From the NCBI RefSeq assembly GCF_026262505.1, contig NC_067208.1, positions 5,217,962-5,281,961 on the forward strand: a stretch of 64,000 nt of DNA, written 5' to 3'. Position numbers and translations under genes: made by a program. This DNA is from Trichomonas vaginalis G3 (lineage: Eukaryota > Parabasalia > Trichomonadida > Trichomonadidae). This document shows, piece after piece, positions 20,602 to 30,685 of this stretch (position 1 is the first letter of the stretch; each line of letters begins with the position of its first letter). Below the pieces are notes generated by a model. The model ran no database searches, was not told the DNA's origin, and was given only the letters and a program-made list of their open reading frames with translations.

Positions 20602-21624
20602 ATGAAAGCTCCGTGGTCTAAAGACAACGAGCAGAAACTATTCCGAGCTTTAAGTGGACCCAACAACAGCATCAAAAGTCGCTATGACGCTGAGAAGTTT
20701 CTTTTCAATCAATCAACAGCAAAGAAATCTTCCGAGAGGTATATTTCTTGGATGATTGCATTGAGTATTCTCTCTTCTGAAAGTGATAAGGTATATACTA
20801 ATCTTCTTCAATTAGTATCTAACTATGAAATGTTGTTGGATTCTAAGTTGAATGATCGTCTTAATGATCCATTATCTGCACTTTCTGATGATACAAAGCA
20901 CCAAATACAGAATGACCTCAACAGAACAATCAAATTCTTCAATGAACTTGCCACTTCAAGTAATCTTCCAAACACAAAGAAGAGTGGCGCCGTACTAAGG
21001 GCCTCCAGAATCCTTGCCTTATTACAATTATCTGATAACAGCTTCCGCTATCTCCAGGGCTACGAAAGATATGTTTTTGTCTGCTATTTGATTTCAGTTC
21101 TCTTCACTACTGAAAATGACTTACCAGACATTGTTGCCGAGGCTTCTGCTTATTACTTATCATCCAAAATGATCGAATTGTCCGGCGCAGCACAGATTTT
21201 ATCCAATTCAAGCCTTCTTGAACAGCATTTCCATAAGTTGGACGAAAAGTTGGTTAACATTAATGCATCTTTAATGAACCATCTTACATTTTCTCAGCAG
21301 TCTTCCATCAACTTCGCTCTTAGATGGGAATTATTATTATTTGCTGAGGAACATAACTACCATGGACTTGTTCTCATTTGGGACCGTATAATCGCTCGCA
21401 GACAAATGATTCACCAGTATATTGAATCATTAATTCTTGCTCATTTTGCTCAATTACCTGAAACACGTTTAAACAACGTTCAGCACTTCAAAGAATGGAA
21501 CATCAAGCAGCTTCTCGATGATGCTGAGAAATATGCTAGTCAGCACTCTTATTTCCACTGGAGCAAAGCATTGATGGTTGCCATCACAGTTGGAGCAGTT
21601 TCTCTTGTCAAACTGATCCACTAA
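20602..21624 (+). CDS. TBC-domain RabGAP with C-terminal membrane anchor
   Basis: TBC proteins switch off Rab GTPases by supplying an arginine and a glutamine finger. This 340-aa protein keeps both: the I..D..R finger appears as IQNDLNRT (Arg 108) and the YxQ finger as RYLQGYERY (Gln 152). Farther on, SINFALRWELLLFAEEH...LVLIWDRIIA matches the conserved LRW..lLF..E....l.iWD block, followed by ILAHFAQLPE. The final ~23 residues (HWSKALMVAITVGAVSLVKLIH) are a hydrophobic tail anchor with a very short tip. The protein should therefore sit on an organelle membrane facing the cytosol. Length and motifs look complete. The Rab partner is unknown. Confidence 0.85.
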   Translation: MKAPWSKDNEQKLFRALSGPNNSIKSRYDAEKFLFNQSTAKKSSERYISWMIALSILSSESDKVYTNLLQLVSNYEMLLDSKLNDRLNDPLSALSDDTKHQIQNDLNRTIKFFNELATSSNLPNTKKSGAVLRASRILALLQLSDNSFRYLQGYERYVFVCYLISVLFTTENDLPDIVAEASAYYLSSKMIELSGAAQILSNSSLLEQHFHKLDEKLVNINASLMNHLTFSQQSSINFALRWELLLFAEEHNYHGLVLIWDRIIARRQMIHQYIESLILAHFAQLPETRLNNVQHFKEWNIKQLLDDAEKYASQHSYFHWSKALMVAITVGAVSLVKLIH

Positions 21625-22511
21625 TATATTATTGTTTTATTTACCATGTAAATTTTGTTTTCTATCCTTATCAAATTGACTTTTTTAAAAACAAATTATT
21701 TAATTAATGTTTAAAAGCTGGTTCAGTGCAAAAGATATTAAAAACGGTAGAAATTCTAACATACCAGTATTAAAAGTAGTAAATCATGACCTTGCAAAAT
21801 TAAATCCATCATAGACGAAGATTATTAGCAGAATAGCATTATTTTCATACATAAATCAAGTTTGGTGAACATTTATACTACATTTATATCCATAAATGTA
21901 GGTAATACTCTAATTTGAGATCATAAATTGCATTTTTTACATTGATATAAAAACAAATAAAAACAAATATGAATTTAAGAAGGAGTTTCAATATACTTTG
22001 ATCGCCAATTGTTACATCTGGGATACCGTTCATGTTTCTTTAAGGAATTGTCATTGAAATTTTTGTCAATTTTCAATTTTTTGAATAATTCTTTGAATAA
22101 TTATAATAATATGAATTTACACTTGAATATGTGTTTGAGCTTGTTGGCTCTTATTAATTTTGTGTAACTGCTCTTTCAAACCAGATATAACTTCAAAACT
22201 TCGAATTTGAACATGCTAGGATGGGTTTACTACAAATGATTAGTATGGATAATAGCTAGGATCGCATTGTTGAGGTTCATAATGATTTAACATATATTAA
22301 TGCTTGACTTTAAAATGTTTAATAGATATACTTTATAAAAAAGAATAAAGCTTTGTCCCACAAGGGAAATAATTATACATGTATACCACTGAATGATGTG
22401 TCTAATAATAGATTGTATAAATTAGTTGAATTAAAAAAAAAAATCAAATTTTAAATTTTAGCTTAAGAGAATAATACAAAATTCGGCTTATAAGACAACA
22501 ATCAATCGGGA
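21625..22511. other. Convergent intergenic region, no gene seen
   Basis: Nearly 890 bp of AT-rich DNA with no coding frame. A small perfect hairpin (TACATTTAT with ATAAATGTA, near 21880-21901) and a poly-A run near 22434 are the only visible features. Confidence 0.5.
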
Positions 22512-23141
22512 TTATGGCTGGTTATCTAATGGCGCTAATGTAAGCTCATCAAAGTTCGAAATTGGATGAAGAGTTTCCTTTAAGAACTTGTAGATGTAAA
22601 AGCATGATATAGATAATAATATAATACTGCCAGCACACGAGATATCCATGAATACGACAGCAAGTGTGATATCCTTTTTGACGAATTTTCGGCAAGCTTC
22701 AGTTCCTGTGCATGATAGCTCAACTGGTACATCAGAGGTGTTCATCCAGCCGCAGCACTGATGAATTAATTGTAATTTATCGCCAAATCTGAAATATTCC
22801 GGCTTTTCGAAGACGTACCCGTAAGAATCAACAATGTATGTAGTCTTTACAGCTGTGATAACTAATAAAGAAAGGTATAAAACGCATGCTGAAATTGATA
22901 AAATTAAGGTAACAATAATGGACCATGGCTTACTTAAGTATAGTAATAACAACAATGAAACCATTAGGCAAATCTGAACTATGGAGGAAATTGTAATGAT
23001 ATTTTCGAAATAAGAAGAAATTCCAGTTAGATAGTTACGTGAAAGGATCCATTGAACAAAAACGATGCCAAATATGAAGGAAAAACCAGCACCCATTCCA
23101 TAAAGGACAGCATTGGTATAAGTTTTCTTTCTTGGTGCCAT
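22512..23141 (-). CDS. Tetraspanin
   Basis: This is a 209-aa four-span membrane protein. Spans lie at about residues 10-32, 46-68, 74-98 and 158-184, with a small loop between spans 1 and 2 and a ~55-residue large loop between 3 and 4. The large loop holds the diagnostic CCG motif (129-131, in IHQCCGWMN) and two further cysteines (CTGTEAC), enough for two disulfides. Tetraspanins organise surface microdomains; in trichomonads some concentrate at sites of host contact and cell clumping and on extracellular vesicles. The C-terminal tail is ~22 residues. Minus-strand TCAATTAACTTCACATG offers an initiator 12 bases before the ATG. Confidence 0.9.
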   Translation of the reverse strand: MAPRKKTYTNAVLYGMGAGFSFIFGIVFVQWILSRNYLTGISSYFENIITISSIVQICLMVSLLLLLYLSKPWSIIVTLILSISACVLYLSLLVITAVKTTYIVDSYGYVFEKPEYFRFGDKLQLIHQCCGWMNTSDVPVELSCTGTEACRKFVKKDITLAVVFMDISCAGSIILLSISCFYIYKFLKETLHPISNFDELTLAPLDNQP

Positions 23142-23152
23142 GTGAAGTTAAT

Positions 23153-23155
23153 TGA
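23153..23155 (-). promoter_or_regulatory. Initiator-like TCA before the tetraspanin gene
   Basis: On the minus strand TCAATTAACTTC lies directly upstream of the ATG at 23141, matching trichomonad initiator style and short leader length. Based on similarity only. Confidence 0.35.
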
Positions 23156-23408
23156 CAATTTGACAGAAAATTCTGACATTTGAAAACAAAAATAATTTTC
23201 GACAGTAAAACAACCAACTTTTATTAACAAAATTATTTCTTTAAGAGTGTTAAAAATTTGATTGCTTTTCATAAGGCTTGATTTTCATAGAAGCTTCAGA
23301 GAGCATTGTATGGGAAAGCTTAATTCGAGATATATCTGAAGCCTCCATTAGATTCATCTAAGTGATAAGTGAATCAGATGTTGGTAATTGTTTACACTTT
23401 TGACGGTT

Positions 23409-23463
23409 ATGCAGTATTAAACTTATGGAACTCATTTATCAATTAAACTTATAAATACTGCAT
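23409..23463. repeat. 10-bp inverted repeat at the 5' edge of the beta-helix frame
   Basis: ATGCAGTATT at 23409-23418 pairs with AATACTGCAT at 23454-23463. The sequence TAAACTTAT is also repeated directly inside it. The open frame of the beta-helix gene begins within this structure, so it may mark the break that removed the gene's 5' end. Confidence 0.4.
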
Positions 23464-25295
23464 CTTTTAAGACTGACCCTATTCTTACAAAAGACACAGA
23501 CAATTCATGGAATGATTATTATAAAGATATCGTTGGTGAACAAACAAATCCTATTTCCGGGATCGGGAATTATAATTTATCCAATTTTATCTTTCAAAAT
23601 ATAACTACCCAAATAATTCATTTAACAGAGCGTTCAAAGTTATTTGCAACAAATGGGATATTTTCAAATTGCAGTCTTTTTGGATATGAAAAAAGCGCAA
23701 TTGTGCTTTTATCTGATATTACATTATGTAAGTTCGATAATGTATGCATATCCCAAATTAATTCTGATAATGAAAATTATTTTTTACATATAATCATAAA
23801 TTCAACTAACAAAGAAGATCATACATTCTCACAAATGACTATTTCAGAATATAATGGATTTTTTTGTCCCTATGACCAAAAGAATGGCATAGTTTATTTC
23901 CGAAATCTTAATTTCTCACATTCAATAAATTCACGCTCATCTATATTACATATTGACTCCGGCTCTATAATTGAAATTTTTCAATCTTCGTTTTACAATA
24001 ATACATGTGAAATATTAATTAATAAAGAGAAAACTTTCGATTTTACAATTGGGAACACAAACTTTATTGGAAATTGGCATTCAGGAGATTACAGCCCCAA
24101 AAATATTCTAATTAAAGCAAAAGATGCATTTACCTACATTTACTATTCGGCATTCATTAGCAACAAATTCTATTATTTATTTTTTGTTGGTGATGAATCT
24201 CAAATAACAAACTGCAATTTTCTTAATAATATCAATTCAAATCTTACCAAAACCGATGTCCTCCTTGAACAAAATCATGAGAGTAATTTAACTTACAATA
24301 ATTCTTATAATAACTTAAGTTTATGTATGACAGGCCCGTTTATTGTAATAAAAATATCAAATATATCATTTGATAAAGAAGTATATGATATAGAGTATGA
24401 TCGCATTTTTGATTATACATTAAATATTGAATATTTCGCATCCAATGACATTGATTTAATTATCTGGTCTAATGATTCTTCTAGTAGAATAATTCAAGAA
24501 TCAATATACATCGATCTGAACGAAAATATGATTCATGGTCTTGGAGAAATTACAGATATTTATAAAAAAGGGAAAAATACTCTTTATTTTCAATTAATAG
24601 ATAAATCAACAAATATTACATCAAAGATTTATAATAAATCTTTCCTACTCACATATAAGCCACAATTGGAAATAACTCATTTCAACACGAATGAAATAAT
24701 AGGATATGTTACACATAGAAATGAATATAATGAGGTGATTGTCAAAGCATTTATTGATGATGAAGAAATTGAATTTTGTTCTACATATGCTCATTCAATA
24801 GATATTGCTCGAAAGGAATTTCATTTAGAATTGCACATGGATAGAAACTCTAATTATACCATTAAGATTATTGCAATAGATAGTGATTCAGTACAAAGCG
24901 ACCCAGAATTTGTCAGATTAGAAGATGCATATATTGAATTACTGGACGTCAATTTTAATAAGACAATTTTGAAACCTAATGAGCACGCATTTGTAGTAAC
25001 TGGAAATGGTATTTCATGGATTCAACCAAAGATCCATTTAAAAATAAATGGAAATGAAATCATTATCCAAGAAGAGATAAACTATAAAGAAAACACTAAT
25101 GAGTTCACATTTTCGATTTCATTTTATTTTCATGATTTCTACAAAGACTGCTCAAATACTCTTCAAGTCTGGATGACGACATCAAATGGAATTTCGAATG
25201 TAATTGAAAATAAGTTTTGTTTCAGAGAAATGACTGACAATCCTCTTTCTTTCAGCTCTCTGAACACAGTATTAAAGCACATAAAGAGACGCTAA
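23421..25295 (+). pseudogene. Beta-helix surface protein ORF without a start codon
   Basis: The frame is open from just after a TAA at 23418 to the TAA at 25293-25295 (~624 codons). It contains no ATG for at least the first 90 codons, so the true 5' end is missing or lies on an unseen exon. The first ~230 residues have the short Asn/Ser/Phe-rich strand pattern of a right-handed parallel beta-helix (SNCSLFGYEKSA, FQSSFYNNTCEIL, NCNFLNNINSN). They begin with an element like that of the genes at 54163 and 60683. The remaining ~380 residues resemble repeated Ig/cadherin-like beta-sandwiches (YTLNIEYFASND, YNEVIVKAFIDDEE). No membrane span is visible at the C terminus. Family: POMP-like beta-helix surface proteins of trichomonads (inference). 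Confidence 0.6.
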
Positions 25296-25568
25296 ATTTT
25301 TTATTGATATTTTAGTTTAAAGATAAAACATTCTTAGTCTTATTTCTTTCATATTTTACTTGAAATGATTTTTTAAAATAATATATAATTATGATTCCGC
25401 CTGATTCTGAAAAATTGAAATAATTCTATAGATTACGCGGAGATATTTTTAATCCTACTAAACATTTCAGAAAAATAACTATTCAAAGACTTGTGCTTTT
25501 AAAGATTTTCGAAGGTACATACCAATGAACATGTAAACGTAGTAAAGAAACGACTCGATTGTAAAATA
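25296..25568. other. Short intergenic region
   Basis: AT-rich flank between two co-directional genes; nothing beyond this is visible. Confidence 0.5.
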
Positions 25569-27230
25569 ATGACGATAAAGAAAATTTCAGTTATGGAACT
25601 CACTGATGAGCAGCGAGAATTCCTTATGGATCCAAATGATTACCAGGAAATCAGGGAATTACCATCCAGCGGATTCTCTCGCGTAGTTCTAATGGAAGAA
25701 AAAACGACGAAACACCAAGTTGTCTTTAAATATGCAAAATTGATGATTGAGTCTGCATCTGAGGACGATCCAGTAACCAGAAAGATGTTTTATAACAAAG
25801 TTTATCAATCTATCAAGCAAATGCATCCATGTATCAATCCAACTGAAGGATTTTGTCCACCAACGAAAGAAGGCATACCAATTATTGTTTCAACATATGC
25901 ATCCAACGGATTTTTGGATGATAGAAACATTGTTAACGCTAATCCTACAAAGAAATTACTAATTACAATCGGTCTTGCAGCAGCTCTCAAATTTTTACAC
26001 AATCAAAGAATATTCGATCTTAATATCAAACCATCAAACATTCTCATCGATAAAAATTACTATCCAATGATCACAGATTACAATTACACAAGATTTAATA
26101 ATAATCCACACAATCCATGCATGAATGTAGGTACAGTCCTATACCTTTCGCCAGAGCACATCACACAGGAGTATGTCGTCTCTCCAAAATCCGATATTTT
26201 CTCGTTTGCCTGGATTATTTATCGTTTATTCTGTCATAGAGATCCTTTCCAGATGTTTAATGATCCATTGGAGTGTGTCATGAAGTTTTCTCAAGGTTGG
26301 CGTCCCGAAATTCCCAATACAACAGCTCCTGTCATTCAAGATATTATTCAACAGTGCTGGTCACAAAATCCTGATGCCAGACCAACTGCTTCAGCATTAT
26401 TCGACATGTTATGCATGAATATTTCGAATATCATCAACGATCTAAACGAACAAGCGATTATTTTATACTTACGAGCCATTTTAGACTACGACAATGGCAT
26501 TGCTTGCCAAGCTCTCGGCGACGACCGCGGCAAGTTCGAAGTTGCTCGTATTCTTTACTTATCTCATACATCTCCTTACATTCAGAACCTTTCCATGACC
26601 AGAATCAAGTCTTACGCTGAAGCAGGAGACCGTGATGCAATTAACTTCTTGTCCCAATTAACAGGTGAAGTGGTCATCGACGCTTCCCCAGAGGAAGTTA
26701 AAAAAGTGACAGAAAAAGTGAAAACACATTCACATACAAAAACCGTTACAAGGCCAAAGACGAACAACGTTGCAATTATCGAAGCAGCAGCAAACGGGGA
26801 GCTTGAAAAGGTCAAAGGCTATTTAGCAGACAATGTTGATGTAAATACACAGGATGAGAATGGAGATACAGCTCTTCAAGTTGCAGCAAGAAAAGGTGAT
26901 TTGGAACTTGTCAAATATTTGATCAAAGTTAACGGAATTAATTTGAATACGACAAACCAAAAAGGATATTCACCTTTACACGAAGCAGTTAGATTTTCAA
27001 AGACAGAAGTTGTTTACACGTTAGTTAAAGCTCCTGGAATAGAAATGTCCATCAAAGATAAGATGGGATATGGACCATTGGATTGGGCAACAAATGATGA
27101 CATGAAGAATTATTTGATTAAACATGGCGCTAAAAGTCGAAAGATCCCTGGGGCTGATGGAACTGCTGCTCAGCCAACTACTACTTCTTCATCCAAACAT
27201 AAATCAAAGAAGAAGAAATCAGGTTCTTAA
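25569..27230 (+). CDS. Divergent kinase-like protein with ankyrin repeats
   Basis: 553 aa. Residues ~25-285 are a kinase fold. The invariant lysine is Lys54 in VVFKYAK. The catalytic loop reads FDLNIKPSNIL (149-159), keeping Asp and Asn but not HR. DFG is DYN (170-172). LSPEHI replaces APE. The KSDIFSFAWIIYRL and CWSQNPDARPTA blocks are typical. With the glycine loop reduced to SSGFS and DFG lost it may be weakly active or a pseudokinase. Residues ~300-375 have a Sel1-like helical pair. Residues ~405-525 hold three to four ankyrin repeats (GDTALQVAARKGDLELVKYL, YSPLHEAVRFS). The tail is Lys/Ser-rich. The architecture is common in trichomonads and resembles that of the gene at 2-1996. It is intact. 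Confidence 0.88.
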   Translation: MTIKKISVMELTDEQREFLMDPNDYQEIRELPSSGFSRVVLMEEKTTKHQVVFKYAKLMIESASEDDPVTRKMFYNKVYQSIKQMHPCINPTEGFCPPTKEGIPIIVSTYASNGFLDDRNIVNANPTKKLLITIGLAAALKFLHNQRIFDLNIKPSNILIDKNYYPMITDYNYTRFNNNPHNPCMNVGTVLYLSPEHITQEYVVSPKSDIFSFAWIIYRLFCHRDPFQMFNDPLECVMKFSQGWRPEIPNTTAPVIQDIIQQCWSQNPDARPTASALFDMLCMNISNIINDLNEQAIILYLRAILDYDNGIACQALGDDRGKFEVARILYLSHTSPYIQNLSMTRIKSYAEAGDRDAINFLSQLTGEVVIDASPEEVKKVTEKVKTHSHTKTVTRPKTNNVAIIEAAANGELEKVKGYLADNVDVNTQDENGDTALQVAARKGDLELVKYLIKVNGINLNTTNQKGYSPLHEAVRFSKTEVVYTLVKAPGIEMSIKDKMGYGPLDWATNDDMKNYLIKHGAKSRKIPGADGTAAQPTTTSSSKHKSKKKKSGS

Positions 27231-27856
27231 TTTTATTTATATTTCTTTATAAAAATTTTTTGTAATTTAATTTAATTAAGGGTGCACACGAGAGGATCAT
27301 GTAAACTTCAGAATTTAGAACCTTATTTTTAGGCATTATCTTGGCTACCTATTTAGGCTCGAAAAGCAAAAAAATATCAAAAAATACAACTTGACTCCAT
27401 TATGACCCTTTCATGGAGGTAGTTTTTATCCGCTAGTATTTTCCCTTTGAATCTCTTTACAATTCGAAATCAAATTCAAAACTCAGTAGAAGAAAGTAAG
27501 AATCGACTTACTACGGTTGTAATACGAATAAATACATATATTTAATTATTTTTATTTACATAATAATTGTTTGAAGCTCATATTCCAACAAATTTTTAAA
27601 TAAAAACATTAAAATGTTGAAAATGTTCATATATTTTAATAGGGTTTTGGCACTTTATTGAGGAATTACTACATACATAGTCGAACTGAACTTGATATTT
27701 TGAAATTTAAATTATTTATCAAAATTAAAATTTAACTTGAAATTTATAATTATTTAGTCATATTTTGCATAATTCTAAGTAGATTTTGTAAAAAATCAAG
27801 AAAGAAAAATTTTAACGTGCTTTATTTTTTCTTTTTTATAATAATACATATTATTA

Positions 27857-27996
27857 AGGTCAGGTATGAGGGGCTTCCAGGGGCTGCGCCCCTTCTAGCC
27901 CTGAAGATGTTTAGTATAACTTTGTCCGGACAAGTAAGGGTCTATCGTCGCTACAGGAAAAGTTACAGGCGTTCCAAGGAAGTATACTTTGAGAAG
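27857..27996. repeat. Left terminal inverted repeat of the Polinton
   Basis: The tip begins AGGTCAGG and contains a GC-rich hairpin unit (GGGGC TGC GCCCC, flanked by CTTCCAGG and CTTCTAGCCC). A 5-6 bp variable stretch follows, then the 85-bp core at 27912-27996, identical to the right end in inverted orientation. GC content here is far above that of the surroundings. Confidence 0.9.
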
Positions 27997-28094
27997 CCTT
28001 CTTCTGGGTCGAAAACATTATATAATGTGTCGCTTTTCACAAATTATATATGTTTTCATGTTTTGTCACTTTTCTGTCACTTTTCAGGAAAAAA

Positions 28095-28115
28095 CATTTT
28101 TATTATTATATATAA
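28095..28115 (+). promoter_or_regulatory. TTTTTA-box promoter candidate of the Polinton
   Basis: A TTTTTA block 13 nt before the methyltransferase ATG. The same block occurs 10-14 nt before most starts in the element, on both strands (for example before 29074, 29455, 33761, 33932, 35335, 36558, 38149, and the minus-strand starts 30550, 46707 and 48649). It differs from the host TCA initiator and is probably an element-specific promoter. Confidence 0.55.
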
Positions 28116-28934
28116 ATGAATTTTACAAAACCACCGTTACCCTTCTTTGGAAATAAGAGTAGATGTAAAGATATTCTATTGAGAGAACTTAAGAAACTAC
28201 CGAATGGTCTAACATTTGTAGATTTGTTCGGTGGAAGTTTCTATATATCCCATTTATGTCATACAATATTCCCAGACTCAAAGATTATATGCAATGACTT
28301 CGACAACTATATGAACCGTCTCAAACATATACCAGACACAAACAATATATTGAAAGCGTTAAAAGAAAAGATACCTATAGGTAAGATGGAACGTATACCA
28401 TTAGATAAGAAAAATATTGTGAGAGAGGTTTTGAAAAAAGCAGAATATATAGACTGGGATAGTATATCTGCTAGACTATTATATAGTGGTTCTATAAGAG
28501 TTCATGACATTGAAACACTTATGTCAAAAGTTTTATATCTTAACTATACAAATGTTTTCAAAGGGGACATAGAAAAATATATTGAGGGTATAGAGTTTGT
28601 GAGATGTCATTGGACAGAGTTGTATGAAAAATATAAAGACAAGGAAAATGTTTTCTTTATAGTGGACCCGCCGTTCTATAACACATGGGATTTTCAATAC
28701 CAAGTAGACTGGACTTTGAGAGACTCTTTAGAAACTTTAGACGTTTTACATAACCATCCATGCTTTTACTTTACATCCGATAAAAGTGGTTTGGAAACCG
28801 TTATGAGATGGTTAGAGGACATACATGCCTATGAGTTTAGATATGACAAGATAGAATATGAGAGAGGTCCTATAAACCGGAGAAAGTGTCATAACAAAGA
28901 AATTTTACTAGTAAGTAAATGTGGTTTGAAATAG
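28116..28934 (+). CDS. DNA N6-adenine methyltransferase (Polinton part)
   Basis: This 272-aa enzyme of the D12/Dam class transfers a methyl group from AdoMet to adenine in DNA. The N-terminal PLPFFGNKSR (residues 6-15) is the family's K-rich opening motif. DLFGGSFYIS (38-47) is the AdoMet-binding motif I, and FIVDPPFYNTW (~179-189) is the catalytic DPPY-type motif IV, here DPPF. CFYFTSDKSG (~212) matches the downstream strand. Such enzymes are common cargo of viruses and Polinton-like viruses; it may mark element DNA or protect it. It is the first gene inside the left repeat and is preceded by a TTTTTA box. Confidence 0.88.
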   Translation: MNFTKPPLPFFGNKSRCKDILLRELKKLPNGLTFVDLFGGSFYISHLCHTIFPDSKIICNDFDNYMNRLKHIPDTNNILKALKEKIPIGKMERIPLDKKNIVREVLKKAEYIDWDSISARLLYSGSIRVHDIETLMSKVLYLNYTNVFKGDIEKYIEGIEFVRCHWTELYEKYKDKENVFFIVDPPFYNTWDFQYQVDWTLRDSLETLDVLHNHPCFYFTSDKSGLETVMRWLEDIHAYEFRYDKIEYERGPINRRKCHNKEILLVSKCGLK

Positions 28935-29050
28935 GACTACTTGTTTTAGGTTTTTTCCATTGTGTCATTTATTTATTTGACGTGGCAGAAAGATATAGAG
29001 AATATGAAGATGAACCAATGCCTGCAAATGTCCAGTATATGTACTCGTAA
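28919..29050 (+). CDS. Small membrane protein, 43 aa (Polinton part)
   Basis: A short frame overlaps the methyltransferase 3' end by 16 bases. It starts MWFEIGLLVLGFFHCVIYLF, a clear hydrophobic segment of ~18 residues, followed by an acidic tail (YREYEDEPMP). Single-span mini-proteins are frequent in double-jelly-roll viruses. Function is unknown. Confidence 0.55.
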   Translation: MWFEIGLLVLGFFHCVIYLFDVAERYREYEDEPMPANVQYMYS

Positions 29051-29073
29051 GAGATATTTTTATCTAATATTAA

Positions 29074-29436
29074 ATGGACGCACAGAACTTAGCAAATGCA
29101 CAGCAACCTGGACAACCAAACCCAGAGAATATTCCAAATGAAGTTAGAATACAAACTGCAATGGCAAACTATGGTCAAGTGCCAACAGATGTACAAATGC
29201 AAACTGCCATGTCAAATGACGCTGCGTTAGGTTTGCCACCATGGTATGCAAATATGAGATGGAAAGAGTTTTATACAAACCCTGAAGTGGGATATAAACA
29301 ACTTTATGCAGATGACGCGAACACAGGAGTTGACCCAGAATATGTTTTCTACCAGAGGAGAAACAGAATGTATGAGCTCCAGTTAAAGAATGCTATGGAA
29401 CTCAACAGGAAACGTAAGAGACTAGGTGGACATTAG
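29074..29436 (+). CDS. Small hypothetical protein, 120 aa (Polinton part)
   Basis: I do not recognise this gene. The first ~55 residues are Gln/Asn/Pro-rich, with a repeated pattern EVRIQTAMANYGQVPTDVQM then QTAMSN. The second half is aromatic (LPPWYANMRWKEFY) and ends in a basic RKRKRLGGH tail, which suggests a DNA- or capsid-associated structural protein. It has a TTTTTA box 11 nt before the ATG and lies 18 bases before the next gene. Confidence 0.6.
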   Translation: MDAQNLANAQQPGQPNPENIPNEVRIQTAMANYGQVPTDVQMQTAMSNDAALGLPPWYANMRWKEFYTNPEVGYKQLYADDANTGVDPEYVFYQRRNRMYELQLKNAMELNRKRKRLGGH

Positions 29437-29454
29437 ATTTTTACATATAGTAAA

Positions 29455-29697
29455 ATGGGTTTCTTCAGTAGTATTGGAAACTTCTTTCGAAATGTTGGAA
29501 GAGGTATATGGAATGGAATAAAAACCGTAGGAAGAGGAATTTGGAACGGAGTCAAAAATATTGGTAAAAGAGTAGGTCAGTTTGTTGGTATTATACCTAA
29601 AGACCCTGAACCAGAAGAACAAGCTCCTGTTATACAACAGCCTGAACCTGCACCACAGTCTAGTTGGCAACCAAATCCAACACCTCAACCGTATTAA
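29455..29697 (+). CDS. Small amphipathic protein, 80 aa (Polinton part)
   Basis: The first ~45 residues are a Gly/Ile/Val-rich amphipathic helix with a repeat of GRGIWNGIK / GRGIWNGVK. The rest is Pro/Gln/Glu-rich. The protein at 33340-33741 has the same layout. Such amphipathic N termini occur in minor capsid proteins that disturb membranes (adenovirus pVI-like); this comparison is only by character. A TTTTTA box lies 11 nt before the ATG. Confidence 0.55.
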   Translation: MGFFSSIGNFFRNVGRGIWNGIKTVGRGIWNGVKNIGKRVGQFVGIIPKDPEPEEQAPVIQQPEPAPQSSWQPNPTPQPY

Positions 29698-29701
29698 AAA
29701 G

Positions 29702-30550
29702 TTATATTTTTACCGTTCGATAGTAGTTGTATATGAAACTAAGTTCTAAGTAAAACGCATGGTATAATGGAACTATTCTCTTTCTTCCATCTGTTGTAAA
29801 CCATACTTGAAAGTCTGAAATACTTCCACTTGGTGGTTCGTATAACTTTGTAGGTTTTTCGTAAAAGTCATTTGCCAAGCATAAAAAAGAGTTTTGCGCA
29901 CCAGAAAATGAAGCATGAACGATAATAGCATCTGAGTCGAAAACATTTTCATATGTTCCATTAGGGTTTTCGACTTCATAAAAGTCTGGGTGTACTGGAT
30001 ATTCTGCAGGCTGATTTAACATCCTCAGAAATCTATACCATGCCAAGTTGTTATATTTTGTAGAAATATAAACGTTTTCTCCAAGGTCTTCTATTCTATT
30101 GATTTTAACAGTTGCATTTTTCCTGTCATATATAATATCGAGATGGTACTCTCCCTCGTCAATGTTATACTGGTTTGCATATTCGATATAGATGTCGTTT
30201 ATTTTTTCTTGAAAAGCTTGAAGAGTTGTTTCTAAGTTTACAAGCAAATTCACTTGTAAAAGTTTTCCCTGTTCAAATTTCTCATACGTACGTTTTTCTT
30301 TGTTATAGTATCGAACTTCAAAACCGACTGTAAATGGGAAACCATGTATGGCTTCTGAAATGAACTTCATTCTACGAAAGCCAATAGCTTTTGTGACAGA
30401 TGGGTCTCTTAACCATCTTAACGGGTAGTCAAAACGATAGCCTTCATGCTTTACGGTCTCTGTCTCAAACTTTTGACCGACATTCGTAAAAAGTTCATCT
30501 AATGGTTTAGTTGTAGCAACTCTTGAATTTTCTTTTTCTATTGAAAGCAT
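29702..30550 (-). CDS. Hypothetical protein, 282 aa, paralogue of 35335-36195 (Polinton part)
   Basis: The two proteins share their whole length: VATTKPLDELFTNVGQ/VADTKPLDYIFTNAGR, YRFDYPLRWLRDPS, AIGFRRM, NSFLCLANDFYEKPTKLYEPP and FQVWFTTDGRKRIVPLYHAF. They are beta-rich, with conserved aromatic strands at the C terminus (LELSFIYNYY). No enzyme motif is visible. Size, beta content and duplication would suit a virion component such as a vertex or fiber-base protein, but this is inference. The start has a TTTTTA box on the minus strand. It is convergent with the small amphipathic gene. Confidence 0.6.
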   Translation of the reverse strand: MLSIEKENSRVATTKPLDELFTNVGQKFETETVKHEGYRFDYPLRWLRDPSVTKAIGFRRMKFISEAIHGFPFTVGFEVRYYNKEKRTYEKFEQGKLLQVNLLVNLETTLQAFQEKINDIYIEYANQYNIDEGEYHLDIIYDRKNATVKINRIEDLGENVYISTKYNNLAWYRFLRMLNQPAEYPVHPDFYEVENPNGTYENVFDSDAIIVHASFSGAQNSFLCLANDFYEKPTKLYEPPSGSISDFQVWFTTDGRKRIVPLYHAFYLELSFIYNYYRTVKI

Positions 30551-30568
30551 ATTTTATCTAGAATAAAA

Positions 30569-30685
30569 ATGTCAAATGAAACAGCGTCTATGAGAGAAAT
30601 ACAACACAACCGACAACTCATTATACAAGCTCTAAATAAGAACACAAAAACTTTTCAAACTATTCTAAGATATCTGAGTCATTGA
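30569..30685 (+). CDS. Very small protein, 38 aa (Polinton part)
   Basis: A short basic frame (MSNETASMREIQHNRQL...) starts 19 bases from the divergent gene at 30550 and ends where the fiber region begins. Its TTTTTA-type leader overlaps that of the neighbour. It may be a real mini-gene or a leader of the fiber gene. Confidence 0.35.
   Translation: MSNETASMREIQHNRQLIIQALNKNTKTFQTILRYLSH

Noticed and set aside
27817-28119. A 100-aa gene spanning the left terminal repeat
   Set aside because: It is open only because of the GC-rich terminal repeat, and part of it lies outside the element.
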